DNA of 14,467 bases, taken from Sva-07 sp035529175. GTDB lineage: Bacteria; Actinomycetota; Acidimicrobiia; Acidimicrobiales; Ilumatobacteraceae. Within the stretch, counting starts at the first letter, position 1. The number at the start of each line of letters is the position of its first letter. A program made the translations under genes and the position numbers. The stretch spans positions 1-14,467 of the forward strand of contig DATKXG010000004.1 of the NCBI GenBank assembly GCA_035529175.1. The letters run 5' to 3'. Shown here in pieces: positions 1-7,202 of the stretch. The notes below the pieces were generated by a model. The model saw only the letters and a list, made by a program, of their open reading frames with translations, did not search any database and was not told the origin of the DNA.

Positions 1-1706
1 TGGCGCTGCCGTTCAAGAAGACGATCGCCGCAGCGTTGGCGTTCACCGCGGTGTCCACCCTGGGAATGGTGCTCGGCCCGGTGATCCTCGGGTGGGCGAT
101 CGACAACGGCATCAGGCCGAAGGACTCCGAGGTCCTTCGCAACGCGGTGATCTTCTACATGGGGCTCACCGTGCTGTCGTACCTGGCGGCCCGCCAGCAG
201 TACATCCTGATCAATCGGGCCGGCGAGGGGTTCCTCCGCGACCTGCGCATCCGCGTGTTCGACCACATCCAACGCCAGTCGCTGGCGTTCTTCGACCGGA
301 ACAAGTCGGGCGTGCTCGTCGCCCGGATGACCGCCGACATCGAGTCGATGGGCGAGCTCGTGCAGTGGGGGCTGCTGCAGTTCGTCGCGGCGATCCTGCT
401 CGTCGTGTTCGCATTGATCCTCGCGTTCGTCACGTCGTGGCAGCTGGCGCTGGCCGGGTTGCTCGTGATGCCGATCATCGTCGTGGCATCGCGCAAGTTC
501 CAGCGCGACTCCAACGCCGCCTACCTCGACGTGCGCGAGAACATCGGCCAGAACCTGTCGGCGCTCCAGGAGGGCATCGCCGGAGTCCGTGTCATCCAGG
601 CCTACGCCCGCGAGCCCGAGCAGCAGCGCCGGTTCGAGCAGTCGAACCGGCAGCTCTACGACTCACACGTCCACAGCGTCAAGGTGTCCACGTGGTACTT
701 CGGCCTGGTCGAGGCGGCCGGTGTCCTCGCCACGGCGATCATCGTGGCGGTCGGTGGCTGGCTGTACTCCCGTGGCGACGTCGAGATCGGCCAGGTCATC
801 ACCGTCGTGTTGCTCTTCGCACAGCTGTTCGAACCCGTGCAGCAGCTGTCGCAGCTGTACAACACGGTGCAGTTATCGGCGGCGTCGCTCAACAAGTTGT
901 TCGGCATCCTCGACACCGAACCGGACGTCGACGACGGCAGCGAGGAGCTGCCCCGCAGCGGTTCGATGGTCGTCGACCGGGTCGGCTTCCGCTACCCGAA
1001 CACCGAGGCTGCCGTGCTCAGCGACGTGTCGATCACCGTCGCCGACGGCGAGCGATTGGCGCTGGTCGGCCCGACCGGCGCCGGCAAGTCGACGCTCGCC
1101 AAGCTGATGGCCCGGCTGTACGACCCGACGGATGGCACGATCACGTTCGGCGGTGTCGACCTCCGGGACGCGACGCTTGCGTCGTTGCGCCATCGCGTCG
1201 TGGTGGTGCCGCAGGAGGGGTTTCTGTTCGGCGGCACGATCGCCGACAACGTCCGCATCGCACGAGCCGACGCGAGCGACGACGAGGTGCGCCAGGCATT
1301 CGCCGCGATCGGTGCGCTCGAACGATTCGACGAATTCGCCGACGGAATCCACACCGAGGTGCGCGAACGGGGATCACGGCTGTCGGCCGGAGAGCGCCAG
1401 CTCGTCTCGTTGGCTCGCGCTGCGCTGGTCGACCCCGCGGTGCTGGTGCTCGACGAAGCGACCAGCAACCTCGACCCCGGTACCGAGTTCATCGTCGAGC
1501 ACGCGCTCGATTCGCTGATGAGTGGCCGCACCACGATTGTGGTGGCGCATCGCCTGTCGACGATCCAACGGGCCGACCGCATCGGCGTGATCGACGGCGG
1601 TCGGCTCGTCGAACTCGGCAACCACGACGAGTTGTTGGCGCTGGGTGGACGCTACGCCGCCCTCGCCTCCGCGTGGCAGAAGAGCCAACCCGTCGCCGGC
1701 GCATAG
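1..1706 (+). CDS. ABC exporter, fused membrane domain and ATPase (5' end cut off)
   Basis: A transmembrane domain is followed by a nucleotide-binding domain in one chain, the half-transporter layout of type IV ABC exporters. The frame is open from base 3 to the TAG at 1704-1706 (567 codons), so the true start and probably a few dozen residues lie left of the window. Counting from base 3, the membrane domain fills roughly residues 1-300. The ATPase shows Walker A GPTGAGKST (356-364), Q-loop Q404, signature LSAGERQ (460-466), Walker B VLVLDEAT (480-487) and switch His 516, so it should be active. The signature is LSAGE rather than LSGGQ, a variant I associate with actinobacterial exporters that work as heterodimers. 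A partner half-transporter may lie just upstream; this is inference. The substrate cannot be read from sequence; lipids, drugs or peptides are all possible. It converges on the YceI gene. Confidence 0.93.
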   Translation, partial: ALPFKKTIAAALAFTAVSTLGMVLGPVILGWAIDNGIRPKDSEVLRNAVIFYMGLTVLSYLAARQQYILINRAGEGFLRDLRIRVFDHIQRQSLAFFDRNKSGVLVARMTADIESMGELVQWGLLQFVAAILLVVFALILAFVTSWQLALAGLLVMPIIVVASRKFQRDSNAAYLDVRENIGQNLSALQEGIAGVRVIQAYAREPEQQRRFEQSNRQLYDSHVHSVKVSTWYFGLVEAAGVLATAIIVAVGGWLYSRGDVEIGQVITVVLLFAQLFEPVQQLSQLYNTVQLSAASLNKLFGILDTEPDVDDGSEELPRSGSMVVDRVGFRYPNTEAAVLSDVSITVADGERLALVGPTGAGKSTLAKLMARLYDPTDGTITFGGVDLRDATLASLRHRVVVVPQEGFLFGGTIADNVRIARADASDDEVRQAFAAIGALERFDEFADGIHTEVRERGSRLSAGERQLVSLARAALVDPAVLVLDEATSNLDPGTEFIVEHALDSLMSGRTTIVVAHRLSTIQRADRIGVIDGGRLVELGNHDELLALGGRYAALASAWQKSQPVAGA

Positions 1707-1709
1707 AAC

Positions 1710-1738
1710 TGTCACACTGTGCCGGGTCAAATGTGACA
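1710..1738. terminator. Inverted repeat TGTCACA/TGTGACA between convergent genes
   Basis: Perfect 7-bp arms TGTCACA (1710-1716) and TGTGACA (1732-1738) flank a 15-bp spacer. The repeat begins 3 bp after the exporter stop codon and lies between convergent genes, so a factor-independent or bidirectional terminator is one reading. There is no T-run after the stem on either strand, so a protein-binding site or a repeat-family member is equally possible. Confidence 0.35.
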
Positions 1739-1745
1739 CTTCGGC

Positions 1746-1760
1746 CAGCGTGCTGCGCTG
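1746..1760. terminator. Short stem-loop CAGCG/CGCTG
   Basis: Perfect 5-bp arms CAGCG (1746-1750) and CGCTG (1756-1760) with a 5-nt loop lie 7 bp beyond the stop codon of the YceI gene on the minus strand. With the neighbouring inverted repeat it fills the convergent gap and may help end transcription. The stem is short and lacks a U-tract, so this is tentative. Confidence 0.25.
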
Positions 1761-1767
1761 CGGGGAC

Positions 1768-2580
1768 TCAGGCCCGCTCGAAGACGAGGACGAACTCGAC
1801 GAGGCCGTTGTCCTCGGTCGCCACGACACCGAACGACGGGTTCTCGATGTCGTAGTCCTCGAAGAGGACCGGGATCGACCCGAGCACGCCGATGCGACCA
1901 TCTGTGGTCTGCGCGGTCACCTCGAACGTGACGGGGTTGGTCACGCCTCGCAGGGTCAGCTCGCCGATTGCGGTCGCCGTGATCTGCTCGTCGCCGACGG
2001 GGATCCGGCCGAACTCGATCGGCTCGGTGAGCACGAACGAGGCGGTCGGGAACTCTGCCGCGTTCATGATCCGGCCGGTGAACTGGCTGTCGCGCCGGCT
2101 GTCGTCACTCGTGATGCTCTCGATCTGTACGGTGATGTCGACGACGGTGGCGGTCGTGCCCTCGATCGTGAGCAGCCCCTCGATCTCGCTGCTGCGTCCC
2201 ACCGCTGTGGTGTTCACGCCGGCGAGCACCTCTTCGACGCGGTAGCCGAACTCGGATGCCGTCGTCGGCACCCAGTTGCCGTCGAAGTTGTCGGCAGCTT
2301 CGGTGTCCGTGGTCGGTGTCGTTTCGGCGGGCGCCGTGTCTGCGGGGGTTGCGCCTGTGGTGGCGTCGGGGGCCGGCGTCGCCGTGGTGGAGGTGAGCGC
2401 ATTCGAGAGGTCGGACTCGTCGAGGGCGTCGGGTGAGTCGTTGATGAAGTTGGCGTAGACGAAGATCGCAGCGAAGAACAGCACGACGGCGCCGACGACG
2501 CCGATGACTGCCCACTTGATCCAGCGTTTCGATGACGTGGAGGACTCGGCGGCGGGCGTGCTGTCGTCGGTTTCGGTCAC
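1768..2580 (-). CDS. Membrane-anchored YceI-family protein
   Basis: The 270-residue protein has an acidic, Ser/Thr-rich N-terminus, then the basic patch KRWIKW and one hydrophobic helix (about 21-44). A Thr/Ala/Pro linker (about 62-97) follows, and then a C-terminal domain (about 100-270) that I assign to the YceI family. That family forms a lipocalin-like barrel that binds isoprenoid or other amphipathic lipids and is usually secreted. Supporting segments are GNWVPTTASEFGYRVEE, the strand pattern with ITVQIESITSDDSRRD, NAAEFPTASFVLT and GELTLRGVTNPVTFEV, and the end SFGVVATEDNGLVEFVLVFE. The charge pattern predicts a cytoplasmic N-terminus with the domain outside the membrane. The start is GTG at 2580; a stop upstream in frame and the aapP stop at 2635 limit alternatives. 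No Shine-Dalgarno is visible; a CAGACT hexamer lies 7 nt upstream. The ligand is unknown. Confidence 0.85.
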   Translation of the reverse strand: MTETDDSTPAAESSTSSKRWIKWAVIGVVGAVVLFFAAIFVYANFINDSPDALDESDLSNALTSTTATPAPDATTGATPADTAPAETTPTTDTEAADNFDGNWVPTTASEFGYRVEEVLAGVNTTAVGRSSEIEGLLTIEGTTATVVDITVQIESITSDDSRRDSQFTGRIMNAAEFPTASFVLTEPIEFGRIPVGDEQITATAIGELTLRGVTNPVTFEVTAQTTDGRIGVLGSIPVLFEDYDIENPSFGVVATEDNGLVEFVLVFERA

Positions 2581-2587
2581 GGCGCAG

Positions 2588-2593
2588 AGTCTG
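2588..2593 (-). promoter_or_regulatory. Possible -10 hexamer CAGACT for the YceI gene
   Basis: On the minus strand CAGACT ends 7 nt before the GTG start. It keeps the A at position 2 and T at position 6 that matter most in the TANNNT element but has C at position 1. The spacing would give a leaderless transcript. The same hexamer sits 6 nt before the aminopeptidase start. No convincing -35 is seen. Confidence 0.3.
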
Positions 2594-2605
2594 GCAGGCC
2601 GTTGG

Positions 2606-2630
2606 TCACCGTTGCGGTCGCAACCTGTGA
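2606..2630. terminator. Stem-loop after aapP, before the YceI gene
   Basis: A 14-bp palindrome, GTTGCG-GT-CGCAAC (2611-2624), is enclosed by an outer TCAC/GTGA pairing (2606-2609 with 2627-2630) separated by small bulges. It begins 5 bp past the aapP stop on the minus strand and could attenuate transcription between the importer operon and the YceI gene. There is no U-tract, so a binding site is also possible. Confidence 0.35.
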
Positions 2631-2634
2631 ACTC

Positions 2635-3429
2635 CTAGAGAATTTGTGAGAGGAACAGCTTGGTGCGCTCCTCGGTCGGGTTCTCGAAGAAGTGCTCGGG
2701 GGTGCCGACCTCGACGATCTGCCCGTCGGCCATGAACACCACGCGGTCGGCCACCTCGCGGGCAAACCCCATCTCGTGCGTGACGACGATCATCGTCATT
2801 CCCGATCGAGCGAGTTCCTTCATCGTGTCGAGCACCTCGCCGATCATCTCGGGGTCGAGCGCCGAGGTCGGCTCGTCGAACAACATCACCTTGGGGTTCA
2901 TTGCCAGCGCCCGGGCGATCGCCACCCGCTGCTGCTGGCCTCCCGACAGTTGCCCTGGGTACTTGCCTGCCTGTTCAGGAATTCTCACCAGCTCGAGCAA
3001 CTCCATCCCCAGGGCGTCGGCCTTCGCCTTCGGCATGCGCCGAACCTTGCGCGGCGCGAGCGTGATGTTGTCGAGCACGCTCAGGTGGGGGAACAGGTTG
3101 AACGACTGGAACACCATCCCGGTCTCGCGGCGGATCTCCTGGATGTTGCGGATGTCGTTCGACAGCTCGATGCCGTCGACGACGATGCGGCCGGCGTCGT
3201 GCTCCTCGAGCCGGTTGATGCAGCGGATCAGCGTCGACTTGCCGGAGCCCGACGGCCCGATGACGACGACCACCTCCTGGGTGCCGACGCGCAGATTGAT
3301 GTTCTTCAGTGCCTGGAAATCGCCGAAGAATTTGTCGACCCCTGCGATCTCGATCATCGCGTCACCCGAAATGGCAGTCGCGTCGTCGAAGACCTGGGGG
3401 TCCTCTGGCGTTGTCTCGTCTGTGGTCAT
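2635..3429 (-). CDS. aapP: Polar amino acid ABC transporter ATPase (AapP/BztD type)
   Basis: This 264-residue cytoplasmic ATPase should power the importer encoded by the three genes upstream of it. Motifs are complete: Walker A GPSGSGKST (58-66), Q-loop Q108, signature LSGGQQQ (161-167), Walker B VMLFDEP (181-187) and switch His 218. Segments such as CINRLEEHDAGRIVVDGIEL, FQSFNLFPHLSVLDNITLAP and the end ERTKLFLSQIL are characteristic of the polar amino acid uptake class (AapP, BztD, GlnQ). The ATG at 3429 lies within an ATGA overlap with the aapM stop (3426-3429), and GGGA precedes it, so translation is probably coupled. M25 is a possible shorter start, but the overlap favours M1. It is the last gene of the operon; a stem-loop follows. 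Confidence 0.95.
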   Translation of the reverse strand: MTTDETTPEDPQVFDDATAISGDAMIEIAGVDKFFGDFQALKNINLRVGTQEVVVVIGPSGSGKSTLIRCINRLEEHDAGRIVVDGIELSNDIRNIQEIRRETGMVFQSFNLFPHLSVLDNITLAPRKVRRMPKAKADALGMELLELVRIPEQAGKYPGQLSGGQQQRVAIARALAMNPKVMLFDEPTSALDPEMIGEVLDTMKELARSGMTMIVVTHEMGFAREVADRVVFMADGQIVEVGTPEHFFENPTEERTKLFLSQIL

Positions 3430-4643
3430 CGGCTTCCCACTCCCAGTCGTTTCTCGAGGCGTTGGCTCTCTCGGCTCATCGTGTACGACACCACCCAGAA
3501 CATCAGCGCTGCAAACGTCAATGTCTCGGCGATGAGGCCCTGACCACGGAAGTCGGGTTGCGAGGTGATCGCGCCCGACACCTGCAGGAGCTCGAAGAGG
3601 CCCATGGCGATGCCAGCCAAGGTGGTGTCCTTGAAGAGGCTGATCAGCTGGCCGATCTGGGCCGGGATCACGTTGCGGAGGGCCTGTGGCAACACGATGT
3701 AACCGGTCTGGCGGATCGGCGACAGGCCCACCGCCTTGGCCGCCTCGATCTGTCCACGCGGCACCGACTGCAGGCCGCCGTGGATGATCTCGGCCATGTA
3801 GGCAGCCGTGAAGAGGGTGAACACCACGATCGAACGGGTCGATGTGGCCGGGGCGAGGCTGTCGGGAACGAAAAACCCGAGCGCCACGTTCGCGAGCAAC
3901 AGCAGCACGAACAGCGGCGCGCCTCGGATTACCTCGATGTAGGTCGTGCACACGAGCCGGACGAGCGGGAGGCCGGACCGTCTTCCGAGAGCCAGCAACA
4001 CGCCGAGCGGGTAGCACAGGATGATCGCGCAGACCGCGAGGAACAGGTTGAGCATGAATCCGCCCCACTCGTCGAAGCCGACAGCGGTCACGATGTAGAA
4101 GTACAGGGCAACCGGAACTGCTCCGAAGACGAAGACGACGAGCAGCGAGCCGATCGGGGGAAGTCGCAGGCGCCCTGCGAACGGCCCCAGGAGGCGGCCG
4201 ACGAGCGCGGCGACGAGGGCCAGCACCACCATGATCCACGGGCCTGGTGTCGAGGTGAGCAGCAGCAGGAGGACGATGAGCGCGCCTGGGATCCAGAGAC
4301 GCCCGACGAGGTCGACGACCCGCGCGCGAGTGAGCTTCGAGTCGGCCGCGGTCATCCGGCCCGAGCGCACCTGTCGCCCGCGGATGAACCCGGCGAGCAA
4401 CCCGCCCCACAGGGCCAGGACGACGACGGTCACCGCGAGTCGCAGCACGTGCGCTTCGGGGTAGCGACCGATCATCAGCAGCTCGAGGTTGACCTCGATG
4501 ATCGTCCAGCGACCGGTGACGAAGATGAAGCGGAGCGTCTTGTAGAGCAGCCAGAGCGCGAGCAGCCCGAACACGATCGTGAGTACGGCATCGCGCCGGG
4601 TGCGAAAGAGGTTGTGGCGGACCCAGGTGCGAGTGTCGCTCAT
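3426..4643 (-). CDS. aapM: Polar amino acid ABC transporter permease (AapM/BztC type)
   Basis: This 405-residue inner-membrane subunit has hydrophobic helices spread over about 20-45, 65-88, 118-148, 165-185 and 195-390. Glutamine/histidine-type permeases are usually about 220 residues; the roughly 400-residue length with extra N-terminal helices is typical of AapM/BztC. The permease core starts around residue 190. The cytoplasmic EAA loop that docks onto the ATPase is canonical: EAAKAVGLSPI (300-310), a spacer and IVLPQALR, followed by GQLISLFKDTTL. The start ATG at 4643 forms an ATGA overlap with the aapQ stop, with GGTGGA four bases upstream as ribosome binding site. It should pair with AapQ as a heterodimeric channel. 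A basic cytoplasmic segment at about 89-108 (RGRQVRSGR) separates the second and third helices. Confidence 0.93.
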   Translation of the reverse strand: MSDTRTWVRHNLFRTRRDAVLTIVFGLLALWLLYKTLRFIFVTGRWTIIEVNLELLMIGRYPEAHVLRLAVTVVVLALWGGLLAGFIRGRQVRSGRMTAADSKLTRARVVDLVGRLWIPGALIVLLLLLTSTPGPWIMVVLALVAALVGRLLGPFAGRLRLPPIGSLLVVFVFGAVPVALYFYIVTAVGFDEWGGFMLNLFLAVCAIILCYPLGVLLALGRRSGLPLVRLVCTTYIEVIRGAPLFVLLLLANVALGFFVPDSLAPATSTRSIVVFTLFTAAYMAEIIHGGLQSVPRGQIEAAKAVGLSPIRQTGYIVLPQALRNVIPAQIGQLISLFKDTTLAGIAMGLFELLQVSGAITSQPDFRGQGLIAETLTFAALMFWVVSYTMSRESQRLEKRLGVGSR

Positions 4644-5836
4644 CGTTCCACCAGCGCCATGTGGCGGTTGAGCACGTTGACCAGGGCCGAGACGACCAGC
4701 GAGATCGAGATGTACACCACCATGACCAGGAAGAACACCGGCACGGCCGGCGAGCCGTTGCCGACGGTCGTCCTGGCGACGAGTGTCAGGTCGTAGAAGC
4801 CGATGGCGGCGCCGAGTGACGAGTTCTTGATCAGGTTGAGGTATTGGTTGCCGATTGGGGGAAGGCCGATGCGCAGCGCCTGCGGGAGGATGACGTACCA
4901 CATGCGCTGGAAGCTGCTCAGTGCGACGGCGTCGGCTGCTTCGGCCTGCCCTCGATCGACCGCTTGGATCGAACCGCGGACGATCTCGGCGATGTGACTC
5001 GCGGTGTAGATCGTCAGCGCGAAGAACAGTGCAAAGAACGACGGGTCGACCCGGATGCCGCCGATCGTGCCGCGGCCGTCGAGCGAGGGAAGCGTGTAGG
5101 CGTAGCCGAAGATGCCCCAACCGACCCCGACGACCAGGGCGAGGGCGCCGAACCCCCACAAGCCCGAACGGGGGAGTGCACCGGTTCGGTCGGCGACGCG
5201 GCTTCGCCACTTCGCCACGCCGAACCACGCGAGGGCACCTGCGCCGAGGAGCAGGAGCAGACCGGCGCCGGAACCCTCGAACCACGGAACGGCCACGCCA
5301 CGGTTCGACACGACGGCCAGGCCGGCGAGCTCCCACGCGTCGGTGACATCCGGGAAGACACCGAGGACGACCACGAGGAAGCCGGCCGTGAGGAACAACG
5401 CCAGGGGGATGTTCCGCACCGCTTCGACATAGACGGTGGCGAGCTGACGCACGACCCAGTTCGTGGAGAGCCGGGCGATCCCGATGATCGTGCCGAGGAC
5501 CGTCGCCGCCACGATGGCGACGACCGACACGCGGAGCGTGTTCAGAAACCCCTGGTACAGGGCGTCGCGAACGGGCGCGTTCTGCGACAGGGAATTGGCC
5601 GTGATCTGGAAGTTCGCCGGGTTGTCGAGGAACCCCAGGTCGGTCGGAATGTTCTGACGTGACGAGTTCTCGACGTAGTTGCCGTACAACCACACGACGA
5701 TCGCGACGGCGATCGCCACGACGATGATCTGGGCAACCCACTTGAGGACCCTGACATCACGCCAGAAGGGCACACGAGGTGTGCCGAGCGCCGCGGTCAC
5801 GGAGCGACGACGCCGTGGCGCCGGCTCCGTGACCAC
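4640..5836 (-). CDS. aapQ: Polar amino acid ABC transporter permease (AapQ/BztB type)
   Basis: This 398-residue inner-membrane permease is the partner of the AapM-like protein. A basic N-terminus (RRRRS) precedes helix 1 (about 31-51). A probably extracytoplasmic segment (about 52-90) follows, then the core: helices at about 96-120 and 142-160, an insertion with two further helices (about 187-206 and 226-245), and the C-terminal permease half. The long insertion is an AapQ/BztB trait. The EAA loop reads EAADAVALSSFQ (299-310) with VILPQALR after it, so the normally conserved Gly is Ala 305. It is preceded by RGSIQAVDRGQ and followed by NLIKNSSLGAAIG. The start is GTG at 5836: a TGA lies two codons upstream in frame, and GGTGA sits six bases before the GTG. 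It follows the binding-protein gene by 23 bp with no terminator-like stem. Confidence 0.93.
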   Translation of the reverse strand: MVTEPAPRRRRSVTAALGTPRVPFWRDVRVLKWVAQIIVVAIAVAIVVWLYGNYVENSSRQNIPTDLGFLDNPANFQITANSLSQNAPVRDALYQGFLNTLRVSVVAIVAATVLGTIIGIARLSTNWVVRQLATVYVEAVRNIPLALFLTAGFLVVVLGVFPDVTDAWELAGLAVVSNRGVAVPWFEGSGAGLLLLLGAGALAWFGVAKWRSRVADRTGALPRSGLWGFGALALVVGVGWGIFGYAYTLPSLDGRGTIGGIRVDPSFFALFFALTIYTASHIAEIVRGSIQAVDRGQAEAADAVALSSFQRMWYVILPQALRIGLPPIGNQYLNLIKNSSLGAAIGFYDLTLVARTTVGNGSPAVPVFFLVMVVYISISLVVSALVNVLNRHMALVER

Positions 5837-5859
5837 GGTTGCTCACCGTGCATTCATTC

Positions 5860-7029
5860 TCACTTGTACGGCGGTGCGTAGATGAGACCGCCGTCGGTCC
5901 ACAGCGCATTCAGGCCCCGCTCGAGGCCGAGCGGAGCGAGGTTGCGTTCGAAGATCTCGCCGTAGTTGCCGACCTGCTTGACCACCTGATAGGCGAAGTC
6001 GGTCGGGAGACCGAGGCCCGGGTCGAGCACGGCGTCACCCTCGACGACCTGTCCGAGGAACTTCTGGATGGCGGGATCGGCGGTGCCCTCGAACGTGTCG
6101 ACGTTCTCCGACGTGATCCCGAACTCCTCGGCCTGGATGGTGGCGAAGATCGCCCAGTTGACCGCCTGGGCCCACTTGGTGTCGCCGTCGGCGACCGCAG
6201 GTGCGAGCGGCTCCTTGGAGAACACCTCCGGGACGCCGTCACTCACTTCGATGACCGTGAGTGCATCAGATCCGGCGGGATAGACCGACCGGAGACCTTC
6301 GAGCTGGCTGACGTCGGACGACCATCCGTCGCACTGACCAGCGACGAACGCCTCCTGGATCAGGTCGGTGCTCTCGAACGGACGGACCTCCCACGTGAGG
6401 CCGCGCTTGGCTGCCTCTGTGGCGGCGTTACCCTCGCTGGTGGTGCCCTGGGCGACACAGATGATCACGTTGTCCATGTCCTCGATCGAGGCGAACCCGC
6501 TGTCGCTGGCGACCATCATGCCCTGGCCGTCGTAGAACGTCGGCTGGAGGAAGGTGGCGCCTTCGTTGCCGTCACGCGTCGCCGTCCAGGTCGTGTTGCG
6601 CACGAGTGCATCGACCTCGCCGGACTGCAGCGCCGTGAAACGGGCGTCGGTCTCGAGGTCGACCATCTCCACCGCGGTCGCGTCGCCGAGGACCGCAGCG
6701 GCGATCACACGGCAGAAATCCGAGTCGAACCCGACGTGTTCGCCGGACTCGTCGAGCGTCGCGAAGCCGGCGAGCGCGTCCCGGGTTCCGCACTTGAACA
6801 CTCCAGCCGACTGCACGGCATCGAGCTTCGACTCGTCCGACTGTACGACCTCGACGGTGTCGTCGGGAGCGGTTGTCTCCTCCGGCGCCGTGGTCTCCTC
6901 CGGTGCGTCGGTTCCGGCGGTTCCCGCTGGTGCGGTGTCGCTCCCGGAATCGTCGTCGCTGGTGCATGCGGCTCCGATCAGTGTCAGTGCGATGAGCGGT
7001 GCAACCACTCCCCGTGTCATGCGATTCAT
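5860..7029 (-). CDS. aapJ: Amino acid-binding lipoprotein of the ABC importer (AapJ/BztA type)
   Basis: This is the extracytoplasmic receptor (SBP_bac_3 family) that delivers amino acids to AapQ/AapM. A signal peptide (MNRMTRG, then hydrophobic 8-21) ends at the lipidation Cys 22 in LIGAAC. The -3 residue is Gly, so the lipobox is slightly atypical. A Thr/Glu/Pro linker (about 23-62) with two EETTAP units follows. The mature domain (about 68-389) carries segments closely resembling AapJ: LDAVQSAGVFKCGTRDALAG, FDSDFCRVIAAAVLGDA, RFTALQSGEVDALVRNTTWT and FYDGQGMMV. That points to a broad-range polar/acidic L-amino acid receptor; exact specificity cannot be read. The start at 7029 has GGGGA five bases upstream; M4 is an alternative. 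It is the first gene of the four-gene operon, and a candidate promoter lies at 7119-7148. Confidence 0.93.
   Translation of the reverse strand: MNRMTRGVVAPLIALTLIGAACTSDDDSGSDTAPAGTAGTDAPEETTAPEETTAPDDTVEVVQSDESKLDAVQSAGVFKCGTRDALAGFATLDESGEHVGFDSDFCRVIAAAVLGDATAVEMVDLETDARFTALQSGEVDALVRNTTWTATRDGNEGATFLQPTFYDGQGMMVASDSGFASIEDMDNVIICVAQGTTSEGNAATEAAKRGLTWEVRPFESTDLIQEAFVAGQCDGWSSDVSQLEGLRSVYPAGSDALTVIEVSDGVPEVFSKEPLAPAVADGDTKWAQAVNWAIFATIQAEEFGITSENVDTFEGTADPAIQKFLGQVVEGDAVLDPGLGLPTDFAYQVVKQVGNYGEIFERNLAPLGLERGLNALWTDGGLIYAPPYK
6868..6908. repeat. Tandem 18-bp repeat in the binding-protein linker
   Basis: Two near-identical 18-bp units encode EETTAP-EETTAP in the linker after the lipidated cysteine of the binding protein (residues 45-56). 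Both contain GTCTCCTCCGG on the plus strand. It is a coding microsatellite-like stretch whose copy number could vary between strains. Confidence 0.6.
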
Positions 7030-7118
7030 GCTTTCCCCTATCCGCACCGTCGACTCGCGACGATGCGTCCGTGTGCCTCTCGGCAATCCCCCGGCAGCCA
7101 AATGGCCGCCTCCACCTG

Positions 7119-7148
7119 AACCTAGACGGGCGCGCCTCGACAAGGCAA
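7119..7148 (-). promoter_or_regulatory. Candidate sigma-70-type promoter of the amino acid importer operon
   Basis: On the minus strand TTGCCT (plus-strand 7143-7148) and TAGGTT (7119-7124) are 18 bp apart and resemble -35 and -10 elements. Transcription would start near 7111 and leave a leader of about 80 nt that carries the GGGGA ribosome site of aapJ. It is the best match in the 173-bp divergent gap, but it was found by eye. Confidence 0.4.
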
Positions 7149-7190
7149 GCGAACCGACGCGTCGTTGCCACCGAAGCGGCGGCCGTCGGC

Positions 7191-7196
7191 CAGACT
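7191..7196 (+). promoter_or_regulatory. Possible -10 hexamer CAGACT for the aminopeptidase
   Basis: CAGACT ends 6 nt before the ATG of the aminopeptidase, which has no Shine-Dalgarno site. The spacing would suit a leaderless message. Position 1 is C rather than T and no clear -35 is seen, so support is weak on its own. The same hexamer lies 7 nt before the YceI gene start. Confidence 0.3.
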
Positions 7197-7202
7197 GTGC
7201 AG

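Noticed and set aside
1645..2436. Plus-strand open frame across the exporter/YceI junction
   Set aside because: It overlaps the exporter's end in another frame and then runs antisense to the YceI gene; the sequence is repetitive (GGGRRRRGGG-like) and without a domain.
3309..5662. Long plus-strand open frames opposite the importer genes (e.g. 3309-4796 and 4844-5662)
   Set aside because: Their products are low-complexity and rich in Asp, Glu, Arg and His, with no recognisable domain. They lie exactly antisense to well-supported permease and ATPase genes, a usual effect of high GC at third codon positions.
6989..6998. GCGATGAGCG inside the binding-protein gene as a further repeat copy
   Set aside because: There is no matching right arm about 33 bp away and no core similarity, and it lies in the signal-peptide coding region. 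A similar chance match occurs near 4274 in aapM.
5839..7119. Plus-strand 426-codon frame opposite the binding protein
   Set aside because: It is antisense to the AapJ-type gene, whose protein matches a known family throughout; the antisense product is compositionally biased and has no family features.
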